Shown here piece by piece: positions 51,383 through 60,084 of a stretch of DNA of 64,000 nucleotides (its first letter is position 1; every line of letters starts with the position of its first letter). Source of the stretch: Nocardia wallacei (GTDB lineage: Bacteria; Actinomycetota; Actinomycetes; Mycobacteriales; Mycobacteriaceae); the NCBI RefSeq assembly GCF_029868745.1, contig NZ_JARWOP010000085.1:1-64000 (forward strand), in the 5' to 3' direction. The position numbers and the translations under genes were made by a program. A model generated the notes under the pieces. The model was not told the origin of the DNA. It worked only from the letters and a program-made list of their open reading frames with translations, and searched no databases.

Positions 51383-51425
51383 GATACGAGCCCGATACCC
51401 CTTCGGCGGGTACCGGACTCGTATC
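51383..51425. terminator. Inverted repeat between convergent genes, probable bidirectional terminator
   Basis: GATACGAG (51383) pairs with CTCGTATC (51418-51425), with a further partly paired CCCGATACC / GGGTACCGG inner stem around a TTCG-like loop. It fills the 100-bp gap between the oxidoreductase and DUF397 genes. Confidence 0.6.
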
Positions 51426-51452
51426 ACTTCCGCGCAACCTACGGCATAGCGG

Positions 51453-51644
51453 TTATGCGCTGGGACGCTCGAACTCCCCGCTCCCCACGCCTGCCGTGAA
51501 CGCGTCCCACTCACCAGGCGCGAACGTCAGATGACCCGCATCGGGGTTCTTACTGTCACGGACGCCGACCTGGCCGTCAGGCAACCACGAAACCTCAACG
51601 CACTGACCGGCGTTCGCGCTGTAGCTTGATTTGAACCAGTTCAT
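51453..51644 (-). CDS. DUF397 domain protein
   Basis: A 63-aa protein of the actinobacterial DUF397 family: NWFKSSYSANAGQCVEVSWL, VGVRDSKNPDAGHLTFAPGE and WDAFTAGV. These small proteins are nearly always encoded next to XRE-DUF5753 regulators and are thought to be their partners or antagonists, as here. The ATG overlaps the regulator stop by four bases. Confidence 0.93.
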   Translation of the reverse strand: MNWFKSSYSANAGQCVEVSWLPDGQVGVRDSKNPDAGHLTFAPGEWDAFTAGVGSGEFERPSA

Positions 51645-52552
51645 TTCTCATACCTCTTGATTACTGTTCTTATGATCTTGCGGGTATCGCTTTGACTGTA
51701 GGACTCCTTGCGCACCGACTCAGCAAACTTCATGTATTGTTCCAACGTTTTGGCGTCGTTCATGTAGGCATCGCTCCAAGATGACTCCAGAAAAGCGAGT
51801 GGCGGTTCCGGTATTTCGCCCGATTGCGCCTTCGGAAAATCGAGAATCATGAAGGTGGCGTTCGGAATACCGAGCGGAAATCCGGCGGAGAACGGGTGGA
51901 TACGGAGTGTCACACTGGGGCTCTGGCTCATATCGAGCAGGTAGCCCAGTTGCTCGCGCATGGTATCCATGTTACCCACCTGCTGATAGAGAGCCGCTTC
52001 GTCGATTATCGCCTCCAAGCGCATCGGGTCGACGGATCGTTTGATTGCGCGTTGCCGGTCGATCCGCAAATTCACTAGCCGATCAACTGCAAAAACCGTC
52101 AGCTCGTCGTTCTCTTCGACGTACTTTCTTGTGATCGCCTCAGCGTATGCACGTGTCTGCAGCAATCCAGGCACAATGAGTGAGTATGAAAACTGTTTCA
52201 CAGCAATCGTTTCCAGCCCGATGAAGAGTTGGAACGTGTCCGAGATGATGTCCCCATAATTCTCGGTCTGCGAGCGCTGCCTCGCCGCCTCCGCTAGTTC
52301 CAGCATGAACTTCGTTCGCTCGCCGTCGAACTCGTACAGCTCACAGAGCGCGCGGATGTGCGGGCGCGAGATTCGTGCGTTCCGTCCAGTCTCATACCGC
52401 TGTAGCGCCGCTTTGGACAGGTCGACCAACATCGCGGCACGCGCGATGGAGAGTCCGGCCGTGTCGCGCCCGTCCCGCAGGATCCGAGCGAGCTGCCTTC
52501 TGGGGAGCGTGGGTATCCGTGGGCTCTCTTCTGCCTGGCTGTGGTCTGTCAC
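51641..52552 (-). CDS. XRE-family regulator with C-terminal DUF5753 (Scr1-like)
   Basis: A 303-aa regulator. Residues about 20-75 form an XRE HTH (LARILRDGRDTAGLSIARAA, LVDLSKAALQRYETG), and the rest is DUF5753 (LETIAVKQFSYSLIVPGLLQ, QTRAYAEAITRKYVEENDEL, TLRIHPFSAGFPLG). Paired with DUF397 in actinobacterial development- or signalling-type modules. The gene and its surroundings are clearly less GC-rich than the catabolic clusters, suggesting acquisition. Confidence 0.93.
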   Translation of the reverse strand: MTDHSQAEESPRIPTLPRRQLARILRDGRDTAGLSIARAAMLVDLSKAALQRYETGRNARISRPHIRALCELYEFDGERTKFMLELAEAARQRSQTENYGDIISDTFQLFIGLETIAVKQFSYSLIVPGLLQTRAYAEAITRKYVEENDELTVFAVDRLVNLRIDRQRAIKRSVDPMRLEAIIDEAALYQQVGNMDTMREQLGYLLDMSQSPSVTLRIHPFSAGFPLGIPNATFMILDFPKAQSGEIPEPPLAFLESSWSDAYMNDAKTLEQYMKFAESVRKESYSQSDTRKIIRTVIKRYEK

Positions 52553-52784
52553 TATCCGAACCTCCCCGTTCCTAGTGATGACTCCGCGCGCTAAAGCGAA
52601 TCAACGCTAACACGCAAGGTGAGTCGTACAACATGAGTCGGATCATGCGGAAACACCATAAATTCAAGCGACATTGGACTGAATAGCCTGTTTCGCTGGC
52701 AGTCACCGCATGGCTGTGCTGTTCTTTTCGAGCGCGATTCCCGTTACGACACACCAAGTTAGACGCATCTGGGGGCTACCACCA

Positions 52785-52802
52785 ATGAAATCAATCCAAT
52801 GA
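52785..52802 (+). other. Possible five-codon leader ORF (MKSIQ) before a small membrane-protein gene
   Basis: ATG 52785 opens MKSIQ and its TGA overlaps the next ATG (52799) as ATGA. A GGGGG ribosome-binding-like run lies at 52771-52775. Coding status is uncertain. Confidence 0.3.
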
Positions 52803-53149
52803 ACGCATGGACCATCGCGCTGACCACCGTCTCGGTGTCCGCGGTCGCGTTTCCTATCGCTATCGGACTGTCCTGCCTGTGGCCCCCAGACCACAACAAC
52901 GACGAACACCCGATCACCACCACGCACCGCACGCACGCGGCCGACGCGAATCCGTATGCGGCACAGGAATTCCTGTCCACCTGTACCGCACCGACACGCC
53001 CGCTGAGCATCGCGGAAGCACATCGGGAAATGCAATTACATCGCGAATGCCGCTGCGTGAGACAGCGCTTCGCCCTACAGACACTGATCGAAGCCGGTCG
53101 CATAAAACCGGACAGCCATCGGGAGCCCCCACAATCATGGACTTTGTGA
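52799..53149 (+). CDS. Small single-pass membrane protein, hypothetical
   Basis: A 116-aa protein with one N-terminal hydrophobic segment (residues about 4-28, WTIALTTVSVSAVAFPIAIG) and a polar C-terminal region containing a Cys-rich HRECRCVRQRF motif. Orientation would place the tail in the cytoplasm or outside; unknown. Diverges from the XRE regulator. No family recognised. Probably co-transcribed with the 69-aa gene downstream. Confidence 0.6.
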   Translation: MNAWTIALTTVSVSAVAFPIAIGLSCLWPPDHNNDEHPITTTHRTHAADANPYAAQEFLSTCTAPTRPLSIAEAHREMQLHRECRCVRQRFALQTLIEAGRIKPDSHREPPQSWTL

Positions 53150-53211
53150 AGCAGTGCGTAAGCAGGGTGCTGGATCTGCCGGCGCGAGTGAACCCGGACG
53201 GCTACAACTGA
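53137..53211 (+). CDS. Possible 24-aa small ORF linking two small genes
   Basis: ATG 53137 opens MDFVKQCVSRVLDLPARVNP and a few more residues to TGA 53209-53211. It overlaps the end of the previous gene by 13 bp and the next start by one base (TGATG), the pattern of a translated coupling ORF. No family recognised; too short to judge coding. Confidence 0.35.
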   Translation: MDFVKQCVSRVLDLPARVNPDGYN

Positions 53212-53420
53212 TGCCGATCACGGACTACATGTTCACCAACGACCCAGACCGCGAACGCGCGACATGGCTCGAAAAGCGCGCTCAGAAGGCGGGATACCGC
53301 ATGGATCGTTCGATCGCGGGCACCGGCCCCGACGGCTACCGCCTGTGCGACGCCGAAACCGGATACGAACTCATCCGGTCCCGCCACCTCGAGAACATCG
53401 AGCACTACCTCAACTCATGA
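53211..53420 (+). CDS. Small hypothetical protein
   Basis: A 69-aa charged protein, MPITDYMFTNDPDRERATWL then KRAQKAGYRMDRS, YRLCDAETGYELI and ending NIEHYLNS. It looks like the short conserved proteins that accompany XRE/DUF397 loci in actinobacteria. I prefer ATG 53211 over GTG 53154, since it overlaps the upstream small ORF stop and starts the conserved-looking part. Converges on the ACAD gene 8 bp away. Confidence 0.6.
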   Translation: MPITDYMFTNDPDRERATWLEKRAQKAGYRMDRSIAGTGPDGYRLCDAETGYELIRSRHLENIEHYLNS

Positions 53421-53428
53421 CACGGGAA

Positions 53429-54577
53429 TTACAAGCCCAGATCCCGCGCCACGATCATCTTCATGACCTCGCTGGTGCCGGCGTAGATCCGCGCCACCCG
53501 CGCATCGGTGTACAGGCGCGCGATCGGATACTCCATCATGTACCCGTATCCGCCGAACAGTTGCAGGCAGCGGTCGACCACGCGGGCCTGGACCTCGGTG
53601 CAGAACAGTTTCACGCGCGCCGCGTCCGCGCCGGACAGGACGCCGTCGATCAGATCGCGCACCGCGCGGTCGATCATCGTCTGCGCCGCCTCCACCTCCG
53701 TGGACATCGCGGCCAGTTCGAATTTGGTGTTCTGGAACGAGGCGACCGGCGTGCCGAAGGCGTTGCGCTGCTTGGTGTAGTCGATGGTCGCGGCGATCGC
53801 GGCGCGGGCTTGGGCCACCGAGCCGACCGCCACGGTCAGCCGTTCCTGCGGCAGGTTGTGGCCGAGGTAGCCGAACGCCGCACCCTCCTCGCCGAGCCGG
53901 TTCTCGATCGGAACCCGGACATCGGTGAACGACAGCTCCATGGTGTCCTGCACCTTGCAGCCCATCTTGTCCAGCATGCGGCCGCGCGTGAAACCCGCCA
54001 TGCCGTCCTCGACGACCAGCAGCGTGAGTCCGGCGCGGCGATTGTCCGGATCGGTGGCCGTGCGGGCGACCACGATCACCAGATCGGCGAGCAGGCCGCC
54101 GGTGATGAAGGTCTTGGCGCCGTTGAGGATATAGTGGTCCCCGTCGCGCACTGCGCTGGTCCGCATGCCCGCCAGGTCTGAACCCGTGCCCGGCTCGGTC
54201 ATGGCGATCGCGGTGAGCAGCCGGCCCGCCGCGAGGCCCGGGAACCAGCGCTCTCGCTGCGCGGCGTCGGCGTATTCCAGGAAGTACGGCAGGATCACGT
54301 CGAGCTGGGTACGCACGGTGCCGAGGGTGACCAGCGCGCGGGCGGCCTCCTCCTGCAGGACCACGTTGTAGCGGTAGTCGCGCAGCCCCGCACCCCCGTA
54401 CTCCTCGGGCAGCGCGAACCCGAGCAGCCCGAGTTCGCCCATCTCCGCGAAGATCTCCAACGGCATGACGCCCGACTTCTCCCACTCGGGGTAGTCCGGC
54501 ACGATCCGCTTCTCGATGAAGTCCCGTGCCAGTTGCCGGAACGCCTCGTGGTCGCCGGTGAACAATTCTCGTCGCAC
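53429..54577 (-). CDS. Acyl-CoA dehydrogenase, classical homotetrameric type
   Basis: A 382-aa ACAD resembling short/medium-chain enzymes: ALPEEYGGAGLRDYRYNVVL, MTEPGTGSDLAGMRTSAV, RNAFGTPVASFQNTKFELA, QLFGGYGYMMEYPIARLYTD. The catalytic base is the Glu in IYAGTSEVMKMIVARDLGL, so it does not need a partner, unlike the pairs further left. Last gene of the ECH-thiolase-ACAD operon. Confidence 0.93.
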   Translation of the reverse strand: MRRELFTGDHEAFRQLARDFIEKRIVPDYPEWEKSGVMPLEIFAEMGELGLLGFALPEEYGGAGLRDYRYNVVLQEEAARALVTLGTVRTQLDVILPYFLEYADAAQRERWFPGLAAGRLLTAIAMTEPGTGSDLAGMRTSAVRDGDHYILNGAKTFITGGLLADLVIVVARTATDPDNRRAGLTLLVVEDGMAGFTRGRMLDKMGCKVQDTMELSFTDVRVPIENRLGEEGAAFGYLGHNLPQERLTVAVGSVAQARAAIAATIDYTKQRNAFGTPVASFQNTKFELAAMSTEVEAAQTMIDRAVRDLIDGVLSGADAARVKLFCTEVQARVVDRCLQLFGGYGYMMEYPIARLYTDARVARIYAGTSEVMKMIVARDLGL

Positions 54578-54590
54578 GCCGTGCCTCCGT

Positions 54591-55736
54591 TCAGGAAATC
54601 AGCTCGACCACAGTGGCATTGGCGGTACCGCCGCCCTCGCACATGGTCTGCAGCCCGTAGCGAATCCCGTTGTCGCGCATGTGGTGGATCATCCGGGTCA
54701 GCAGCACCGCGCCCGACCCGCCCAGCGGATGGCCGAGCGCGATGGCGCCACCGAGCGGATTGGTCAGTGCGGGATCCGCGCCGGTCTCGGCCAGCCAGGC
54801 CAGCGGCACGGAGGCGAAGGCCTCGTTCACCTCGAACACGCCGATGTCGGCGAGCCCCAAACCCGCCTTCCCCAAGACCTTTTCGGTCGCGGGGATCGGG
54901 CCGGTGAGCATCAGCACCGGGTCGGAACCCGCCACCGCGCCCGCGCGGTAGCGCACCAACTGGGTCAGCCCGAGTTCTCGAGCCTTCTCCGGGGTGGTCA
55001 GCACCAGCGCGGCGGCGCCGTCGGAGATCTGTGAGGAATTTCCGGCATGGATCACCCCGTCCTCGCGGAACGCGGGCTTCAGACCGGCGAGCTTCTCCAC
55101 CGTGGTACCCCGCCGGATGCCCTCATCCTCGGTCACCACGCCGGAATCCGTTGCGACGGAGACGATCTGACCGGCGAACACGCCCGCATCCTGCGCGGCG
55201 GCGGCCCGCTCGTGCGACAGCGCGGAGTACTCGTCCAGCCGCGTGCGGCTGAAACCCCACTTCTGCGCGATCAATTCGGCCGAGAGACCCTGATTGAACG
55301 AGAAGTCGTCGTAGCGCGCCAACGCCTTCGGCCCGTACGGCTGACCGGAGGCACGGGCCGCGCCCAGCGGCACCCGGCTCATCACCTCGACACCGCCCGC
55401 GACCACGACCTCCTGCTGCCCGGACAGCACCGCCTGCGCCGCGAAATCCACTGCCTGCTGGCTGGATCCGCACGCCCGGTTCACCGTGGTGCCCGGGATA
55501 CTCTCCGGCCAGCCCGCCGCCAGCACCGCGTACCGCCCGATATTGCTGGACTGATCGCCCACCTGCGAGACACAGCCCCAGATCACGTCGTCCACCACCG
55601 CCGGGTCCAGGCCGGTGCGCTCGGCCAGCGCGTTGAGGACGTGTGCGGACAGGTCGGCCGGATGCACTCCGGACAGTCCGCCGTTGCGTTTGCCGACGGC
55701 GGTGCGGACCGCTCCCGCGATGACTACCTCACGCAT
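54591..55736 (-). CDS. Acetyl-CoA acetyltransferase/3-ketoacyl-CoA thiolase
   Basis: A 381-aa thiolase with VNRACGSSQQAVDFAAQAV (nucleophilic Cys), the NEAFASVPLAW region, IALGHPLGGSGAVLLTRMIH (catalytic His) and CEGGGTANATVVE (second Cys). It cleaves 3-ketoacyl-CoA to acetyl- or propionyl-CoA. It lies 13 bp before the ACAD and 3 bp after the hydratase gene: a compact beta-oxidation unit. Confidence 0.94.
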   Translation of the reverse strand: MREVVIAGAVRTAVGKRNGGLSGVHPADLSAHVLNALAERTGLDPAVVDDVIWGCVSQVGDQSSNIGRYAVLAAGWPESIPGTTVNRACGSSQQAVDFAAQAVLSGQQEVVVAGGVEVMSRVPLGAARASGQPYGPKALARYDDFSFNQGLSAELIAQKWGFSRTRLDEYSALSHERAAAAQDAGVFAGQIVSVATDSGVVTEDEGIRRGTTVEKLAGLKPAFREDGVIHAGNSSQISDGAAALVLTTPEKARELGLTQLVRYRAGAVAGSDPVLMLTGPIPATEKVLGKAGLGLADIGVFEVNEAFASVPLAWLAETGADPALTNPLGGAIALGHPLGGSGAVLLTRMIHHMRDNGIRYGLQTMCEGGGTANATVVELIS

Positions 55737-55739
55737 CTG

Positions 55740-56567
55740 CTATCTCCCGTTCTCGGTCTCGTTGCTCGCGCGAAGCGGCGGACGGTGCACGGTCCAGCGG
55801 CCGGTGTACCGGGGCTCGCGCCGTTCGGCGAAGGCCGCGAACGCCTCCGGGGCGTCCGCGGTCGCGAAATTGATGCCCTGGGCGCGTGCCTCCGCCGCGA
55901 GCGCCTCCCGCAGCGTCGCGTCCGCGCCGTCGTTCAGCAGGGCCTTGGTCTGGGCTAGGGCCACCGGGGGCCCGGCGGCCAGGCGGCCGCCCAGGTCGAC
56001 CACGAACTCATCGATCTCGTCCCCGGGCACCACCCAGGTCACTAGTCCGAGATCGCGCGCCTGCTTCGCATCGATGGTCTCGGCCAGCAGCGCCAGCCGC
56101 TTGGCCTGCTGTAGGCCGACCAGCCGGGGCAGCAGCCACGACCCGCCGAGGTCCAGCGAGAGACCGCGCCGGGCGAAGATCTGCGCAAAAGTCGACTCCG
56201 GAGTGGCGACCACAAGATCGCACCCCAGCGCGAGATTCCACCCCGCCCCAACCGCGACGCCCCCGACCTTCGCGACCGTCGGCTGCGGCACCTCGTGCAG
56301 CAACACCGCGACATCGGTCAGCGCCCGCATCCGATAGATCGGATGATTGTTGTCCGGCACCGAAATATCCGCGCCCGAGCAAAACGCCCCACCCGCACCG
56401 GTAACCACCACCGCCCGCACCGAACGATCCTCGGCCACCTCCCGCAGCGCCTCGGCGAGCACCACCCACAGCTCCGCGTCGATAGCGTTCTTGCGGTGCG
56501 GCCGGTTCAGCGTCAGCGTGCGCACCCCGTCCCGATCGTCGACCAGCAGCACCGGTTCGCCGCTCAT
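55740..56567 (-). CDS. Enoyl-CoA hydratase/isomerase family protein
   Basis: A 275-aa crotonase: LTLNRPHRKNAIDAELWVVL, GAGGAFCSGADISVPD, VGGVAVGAGWNLALGCDLVV, FARRGLSLDLGGSWLLPRL (acidic Asp/Glu region). First gene of the three-gene beta-oxidation operon. Its upstream gap holds TTTCGACA-type palindromes that likely regulate it. Confidence 0.92.
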   Translation of the reverse strand: MSGEPVLLVDDRDGVRTLTLNRPHRKNAIDAELWVVLAEALREVAEDRSVRAVVVTGAGGAFCSGADISVPDNNHPIYRMRALTDVAVLLHEVPQPTVAKVGGVAVGAGWNLALGCDLVVATPESTFAQIFARRGLSLDLGGSWLLPRLVGLQQAKRLALLAETIDAKQARDLGLVTWVVPGDEIDEFVVDLGGRLAAGPPVALAQTKALLNDGADATLREALAAEARAQGINFATADAPEAFAAFAERREPRYTGRWTVHRPPLRASNETENGR

Positions 56568-56604
56568 TCCGCGCCCTCATTCGGCCGCAGCTCGCCTGCC
56601 CCGG

Positions 56605-56675
56605 CGAAATATGCCCGAAGGGGGCTCGTTTCGACATTCGACGTGTCGAAATGCGCTTCAGCACTGCATATTTCG
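56605..56675. promoter_or_regulatory. Inverted repeats upstream of the ECH-thiolase-ACAD operon
   Basis: TTTCGACA-N7-TGTCGAAA at 56629-56651 is a perfect 8-bp inverted repeat. It is nested between CGAAATATGC (56605-56614) and its inverse GCATATTTCG (56666-56675), sharing the CGAAAT element. The rest of 56568-56871 has no convincing gene, so this is the regulatory region of the minus-strand operon. Confidence 0.6.
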
Positions 56676-56871
56676 ACGCCCACCCCGGTGCACGACGCCC
56701 GCCACAAGGCCGGGGCAGAATACCTTTCCGCACAGCAGCGCACCGGCCATGGACCACATGCAACCCGCGCGTCCCGAAGGGTGACCAAAGGCAAACCAGG
56801 GCGGCGGATCCCACCTCGCCACATCGGCGCCAGCGCGGATCGTCCAGGTCCTCCTGCGCGCACTGCCCCGC

Positions 56872-58080
56872 TCATCGCCCGCCCCCGATCACACCTGATC
56901 GGCGCAGATCAACCAGTTCCGCTGTCGTACAGCCGATCTCGCTGAGTACCGGGTCGGTATGCTCGCCCAGGCCCGGGACCGGACCCATCGGCGGCTCGTA
57001 TCCGGGCAGCACGGCGGGCGGCAGCAGCGACGGGATCGGTCCGCCCGGGGTGTCGATGGTGCGCCAGCGGTCGCGTTCCACCAGTTGCGGGTGGTCGAGT
57101 ACCTCGCTGGGGCGGTTGTAGCAGGAATTGCCGATACCGGCGTCGTCGGCGGTCTTCTGGATGTGCGCCAAGTCGTGCCGCCCGCACCACGCCCCGATCG
57201 CCTCGTCCAGTTCGGCCCGATGCCGCACCCGGCCCGAGTTGGTCCGGAAGCGTTCCGCCGCAGCCAGATCCGGGCGGCCGAGGATCTCGGTGGCCAGCCG
57301 CTGCCACTCGCGGTCGTTGGTCGTGCCGAGCACCACGGTGCGGCCGTCGGCGGTCGGGTACGCCCCGTAGGGCGCCACAGCCGGCGAACTCATCCCGAGC
57401 GGCTGCTGATCGACTCCGGCATGCCGGGCGTAGGTGAGGTGGTAGCCCATCATCTCGGCCATCGTGTCGAACAGGCTCACCGCGATGGTGCCGCCGTGCG
57501 CCGATCCGCGCGTACGCCCGTGCAGCGCCGCCAGGATCGACAGCGCCGCATACAGTCCGGTGGTGACGTCCGCGACGGGCGGCCCCGGCTTGGCCGGGGC
57601 ATCGGCGGTGCCGGTCACCGCGCACACCCCGGACTCGGCCTGCACCAGCAGGTCGTAGGCCCGCTTGTGCGACAGCGGCCCCCCGGCCCCGAAACCGTCG
57701 ATCTCCACCGCGATCAGCTCGGGATAGCGCGCGGCGAGATCGGCGGGCGCCAGCCCCAGCCGCGCGGTCGCGCCGGGCGCCAGATTGGACACCAGCACGT
57801 CGGCCCGCGCCAGCAGCCGATGCAGCAGTGCTACTCCCGCTTCAGTTTTCAGGTCCAGCGTCACCGACTCCTTGCCCCGGTTCACCCAGACGAAGTGGGC
57901 GGCCTGGCCGTGCACCACCTCGTCGTAGTACCGGGCGAAGTCGCCACCGGCAGGGTTCTCCACCTTGATCACCCGCGCGCCGAAATCGGCCAGCGTCCGG
58001 GTGCACATGGGCGCCGACACCGCCTGCTCCAGGGCGACGACCGTGATCCCGGCCAGCGGGCCCCCGGTGTGGGCGTCCAT
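56872..58080 (-). CDS. CaiB/BaiF family III CoA-transferase
   Basis: A 402-aa CoA-transferase with LAGITVVALEQAVSAPMCTR, GARVIKVENPAGGDFAR, VNRGKESVTLDLKTEAG and AYDLLVQAESGVCAVTGT around the catalytic Asp. Such enzymes move CoA to dicarboxylic, bile or aromatic acids. Start overlaps the SDR stop by one base. It separates from the next operon by 304 bp. Confidence 0.92.
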   Translation of the reverse strand: MDAHTGGPLAGITVVALEQAVSAPMCTRTLADFGARVIKVENPAGGDFARYYDEVVHGQAAHFVWVNRGKESVTLDLKTEAGVALLHRLLARADVLVSNLAPGATARLGLAPADLAARYPELIAVEIDGFGAGGPLSHKRAYDLLVQAESGVCAVTGTADAPAKPGPPVADVTTGLYAALSILAALHGRTRGSAHGGTIAVSLFDTMAEMMGYHLTYARHAGVDQQPLGMSSPAVAPYGAYPTADGRTVVLGTTNDREWQRLATEILGRPDLAAAERFRTNSGRVRHRAELDEAIGAWCGRHDLAHIQKTADDAGIGNSCYNRPSEVLDHPQLVERDRWRTIDTPGGPIPSLLPPAVLPGYEPPMGPVPGLGEHTDPVLSEIGCTTAELVDLRRSGVIGGGR

Positions 58081-58844
58081 CAGATCACCGTGCCGCCGTC
58101 CACCGGCAGCACCTGCCCGGTGATGAACGAGGCCGCGTCGGAGGCGAGGAAGACGAACGCGCCCGCCACTTCCTCCGGTTCGGCCCAGCGCCGCAACAGA
58201 ATACGGTCGAGCATCGCCCGGGAGAACTTCTCGTCGGTGCGGATGGTCTCGGTCATCGGCGTCGCGGCCAGCGGAGCGAGCGCGTTGACCAGAATGTTCT
58301 TGCGCGCCAGCTCTTTCGCCAGCGATTTGGTGATCCCGATGATGGCGGCCTTGGCGGCCGAATAGTTCACCTGGCCGAGCGTGCCCACGAGTCCCGCGGC
58401 GGAGGTGACGTTGATGACGCGCCCCGTGCCGTCGGTGGGCAGGTAGGCCAGCGCGGCCTGCGTGCAGTTGATCGTGCCCAGCGCGTGAATGTCGAACAGC
58501 CGCTTGACCGATTCGGCGGTGGTCTTGGCGAACATCGCGGGCGCGGTGACCCCGGCATTGTTCACCAGGATGTGCAGCGCCCCGCCGGTGAGCGCGGCAG
58601 CCCGTTCGGCGGCGGCGTCGGCAGCGTCCCGATCGGTGACGTCGAACGCGAAACTCGCCGCGGCGCCGCCGTTTCCGGTGATCTTCTCCGCGACGGCCGC
58701 GGCGGCGTCACCGTCGCGATCGGTGACCAGCACGGCCGCGCCCGCGGTGGCCAGCGCCTGCGCCACGGCCGAGCCGATCCCCCCGGCCGCGCCGGTGACC
58801 AGCGCCGAGCGCCCGGTGAGGTCGAACAGTCCCTGCTGGGTCAT
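58080..58844 (-). CDS. Short-chain dehydrogenase/reductase
   Basis: A 254-aa SDR: TGAAGGIGSAVAQALATAGA, LVNNAGVTAPAMF, VINVTSAAGLVG, NYSAAKAAIIG and GQVLPVDGGTVI. Likely a 3-hydroxyacyl-CoA or ring-alcohol dehydrogenase. Start and stop overlap its neighbours by one base each (TGATG), so the ACAD-SDR-CaiB genes are strongly coupled. Confidence 0.91.
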   Translation of the reverse strand: MTQQGLFDLTGRSALVTGAAGGIGSAVAQALATAGAAVLVTDRDGDAAAAVAEKITGNGGAAASFAFDVTDRDAADAAAERAAALTGGALHILVNNAGVTAPAMFAKTTAESVKRLFDIHALGTINCTQAALAYLPTDGTGRVINVTSAAGLVGTLGQVNYSAAKAAIIGITKSLAKELARKNILVNALAPLAATPMTETIRTDEKFSRAMLDRILLRRWAEPEEVAGAFVFLASDAASFITGQVLPVDGGTVI

Positions 58845-60037
58845 CAGTAGCTCCTCGGCATTCCCAGGGTGTGCGAACCCAGATAGTTCAAGATCATTTC
58901 TTGGCTGACCGGAGCGATGCGCATCACGCGCGCCTCCCGGAAGTAGCGGGCCACGTGGTACTCCTCCGCGTACCCCATGCCGCCGTGCGTCTGCAGGGCG
59001 CGGTCGGCGGCGGTGAATCCGGCGTCGGCGCACAGGTATTTCGCCGTATTCGCCTCGCGCCCACAGGATTTCCCGTTATCGTAGCGCCAGGTGGCCTTGC
59101 GCAGGATGAGTTCGGCGGCGTCCAGGCGGGCCAGCGAGTCGGCCAGCGGGAACTGGATGGCCTGGTTCTTGCCGATCGGCCGGTCGAACACCACGCGTTC
59201 CTTGGCATATCGCACGGCCCGGTCCAGCGCCACCCGGCCCAGGCCGAGCGCCTCGGCGGCGATCAGCATGCGTTCGGGGTTGAGCCCGTCGAGCAGGTAC
59301 CGGAACCCTTGGCCCTCCTCGCCGACCCGGTCCTCCACCGGGACACGCAGATCATCGATGAAGACCTCGTTGGAGGTGACGGCATTGCGGCCCATCTTGG
59401 CGATCGGCCGAATGTCGATGTGCGCGCGGTCGATATCGGTGAGGAACAGCGTCATGCCGTCGGTCTTCTTGGTGACCTCGGCGTAGCTCTGCGTCCGCGC
59501 GAGCAGCAGGATCTTCTCCGACTCCATCGCCTTCGAGATCCACACCTTGCGCCCGTTGACGATGTAGTGGTCGCCGTCGCGGCGCGCGAACGTCGTGATG
59601 CGCGGAGTGTCCAGTCCCGCACCGGGTTCCGTCACACCGAAACACACGTGCAGGTCGCCGGTGGCGACCCGCGGCAGGGTCCGCTGCTTGAGTTCCTCCG
59701 ACCCGTGCACCACCACCGGCTGCATACCGAAGATCGACATGTGGATGGAGCTGGCGGCGTTCATGCCGCCGCCGGAGCGGGAGACCTCCTCGGCCAGCAG
59801 GGTGGCCTCGGTGATGCCCAGCCCGTGCCCGCCGTACTCCTCCGGAATGGTCAGGCCCAGCCAGCCGCCCGCGGCGATGGCCTGGTAGAACTCCGTCGGG
59901 AATTCGTGGTCCCGGTCCTTCTGCATCCAGTACTGGTCGTCGAACTTGCGGCACAGCTCGGCCACCGACGACCGGATCAACTCCTGGTCCTCGGACAGGT
60001 CGAAACTCATGCCTCCCGCAGTCGTGTCATCGGACAC
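58844..60037 (-). CDS. Acyl-CoA dehydrogenase
   Basis: A 397-aa ACAD: TIPEEYGGHGLGITEATLLA, VTEPGAGLDTPRITTFARR (Ser of GSD is replaced by Leu), ERVVFDRPIGKNQAIQFPLA, QTHGGMGYAEEYHVARYFRE. The base region reads IAPVSQEMILNYLGSHTLGM, with Gln-Glu where YEGTxE is usual, so specificity may be unusual. I choose GTG 60037 with an upstream GGAGG; the ATG at 60010 has its ribosome-binding site too close. Confidence 0.9.
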   Translation of the reverse strand: MSDDTTAGGMSFDLSEDQELIRSSVAELCRKFDDQYWMQKDRDHEFPTEFYQAIAAGGWLGLTIPEEYGGHGLGITEATLLAEEVSRSGGGMNAASSIHMSIFGMQPVVVHGSEELKQRTLPRVATGDLHVCFGVTEPGAGLDTPRITTFARRDGDHYIVNGRKVWISKAMESEKILLLARTQSYAEVTKKTDGMTLFLTDIDRAHIDIRPIAKMGRNAVTSNEVFIDDLRVPVEDRVGEEGQGFRYLLDGLNPERMLIAAEALGLGRVALDRAVRYAKERVVFDRPIGKNQAIQFPLADSLARLDAAELILRKATWRYDNGKSCGREANTAKYLCADAGFTAADRALQTHGGMGYAEEYHVARYFREARVMRIAPVSQEMILNYLGSHTLGMPRSY

Positions 60038-60084
60038 CTCCACACCTCCATCTCGGTACACCCGCCGCCGGCCCGCGGCGCGGC

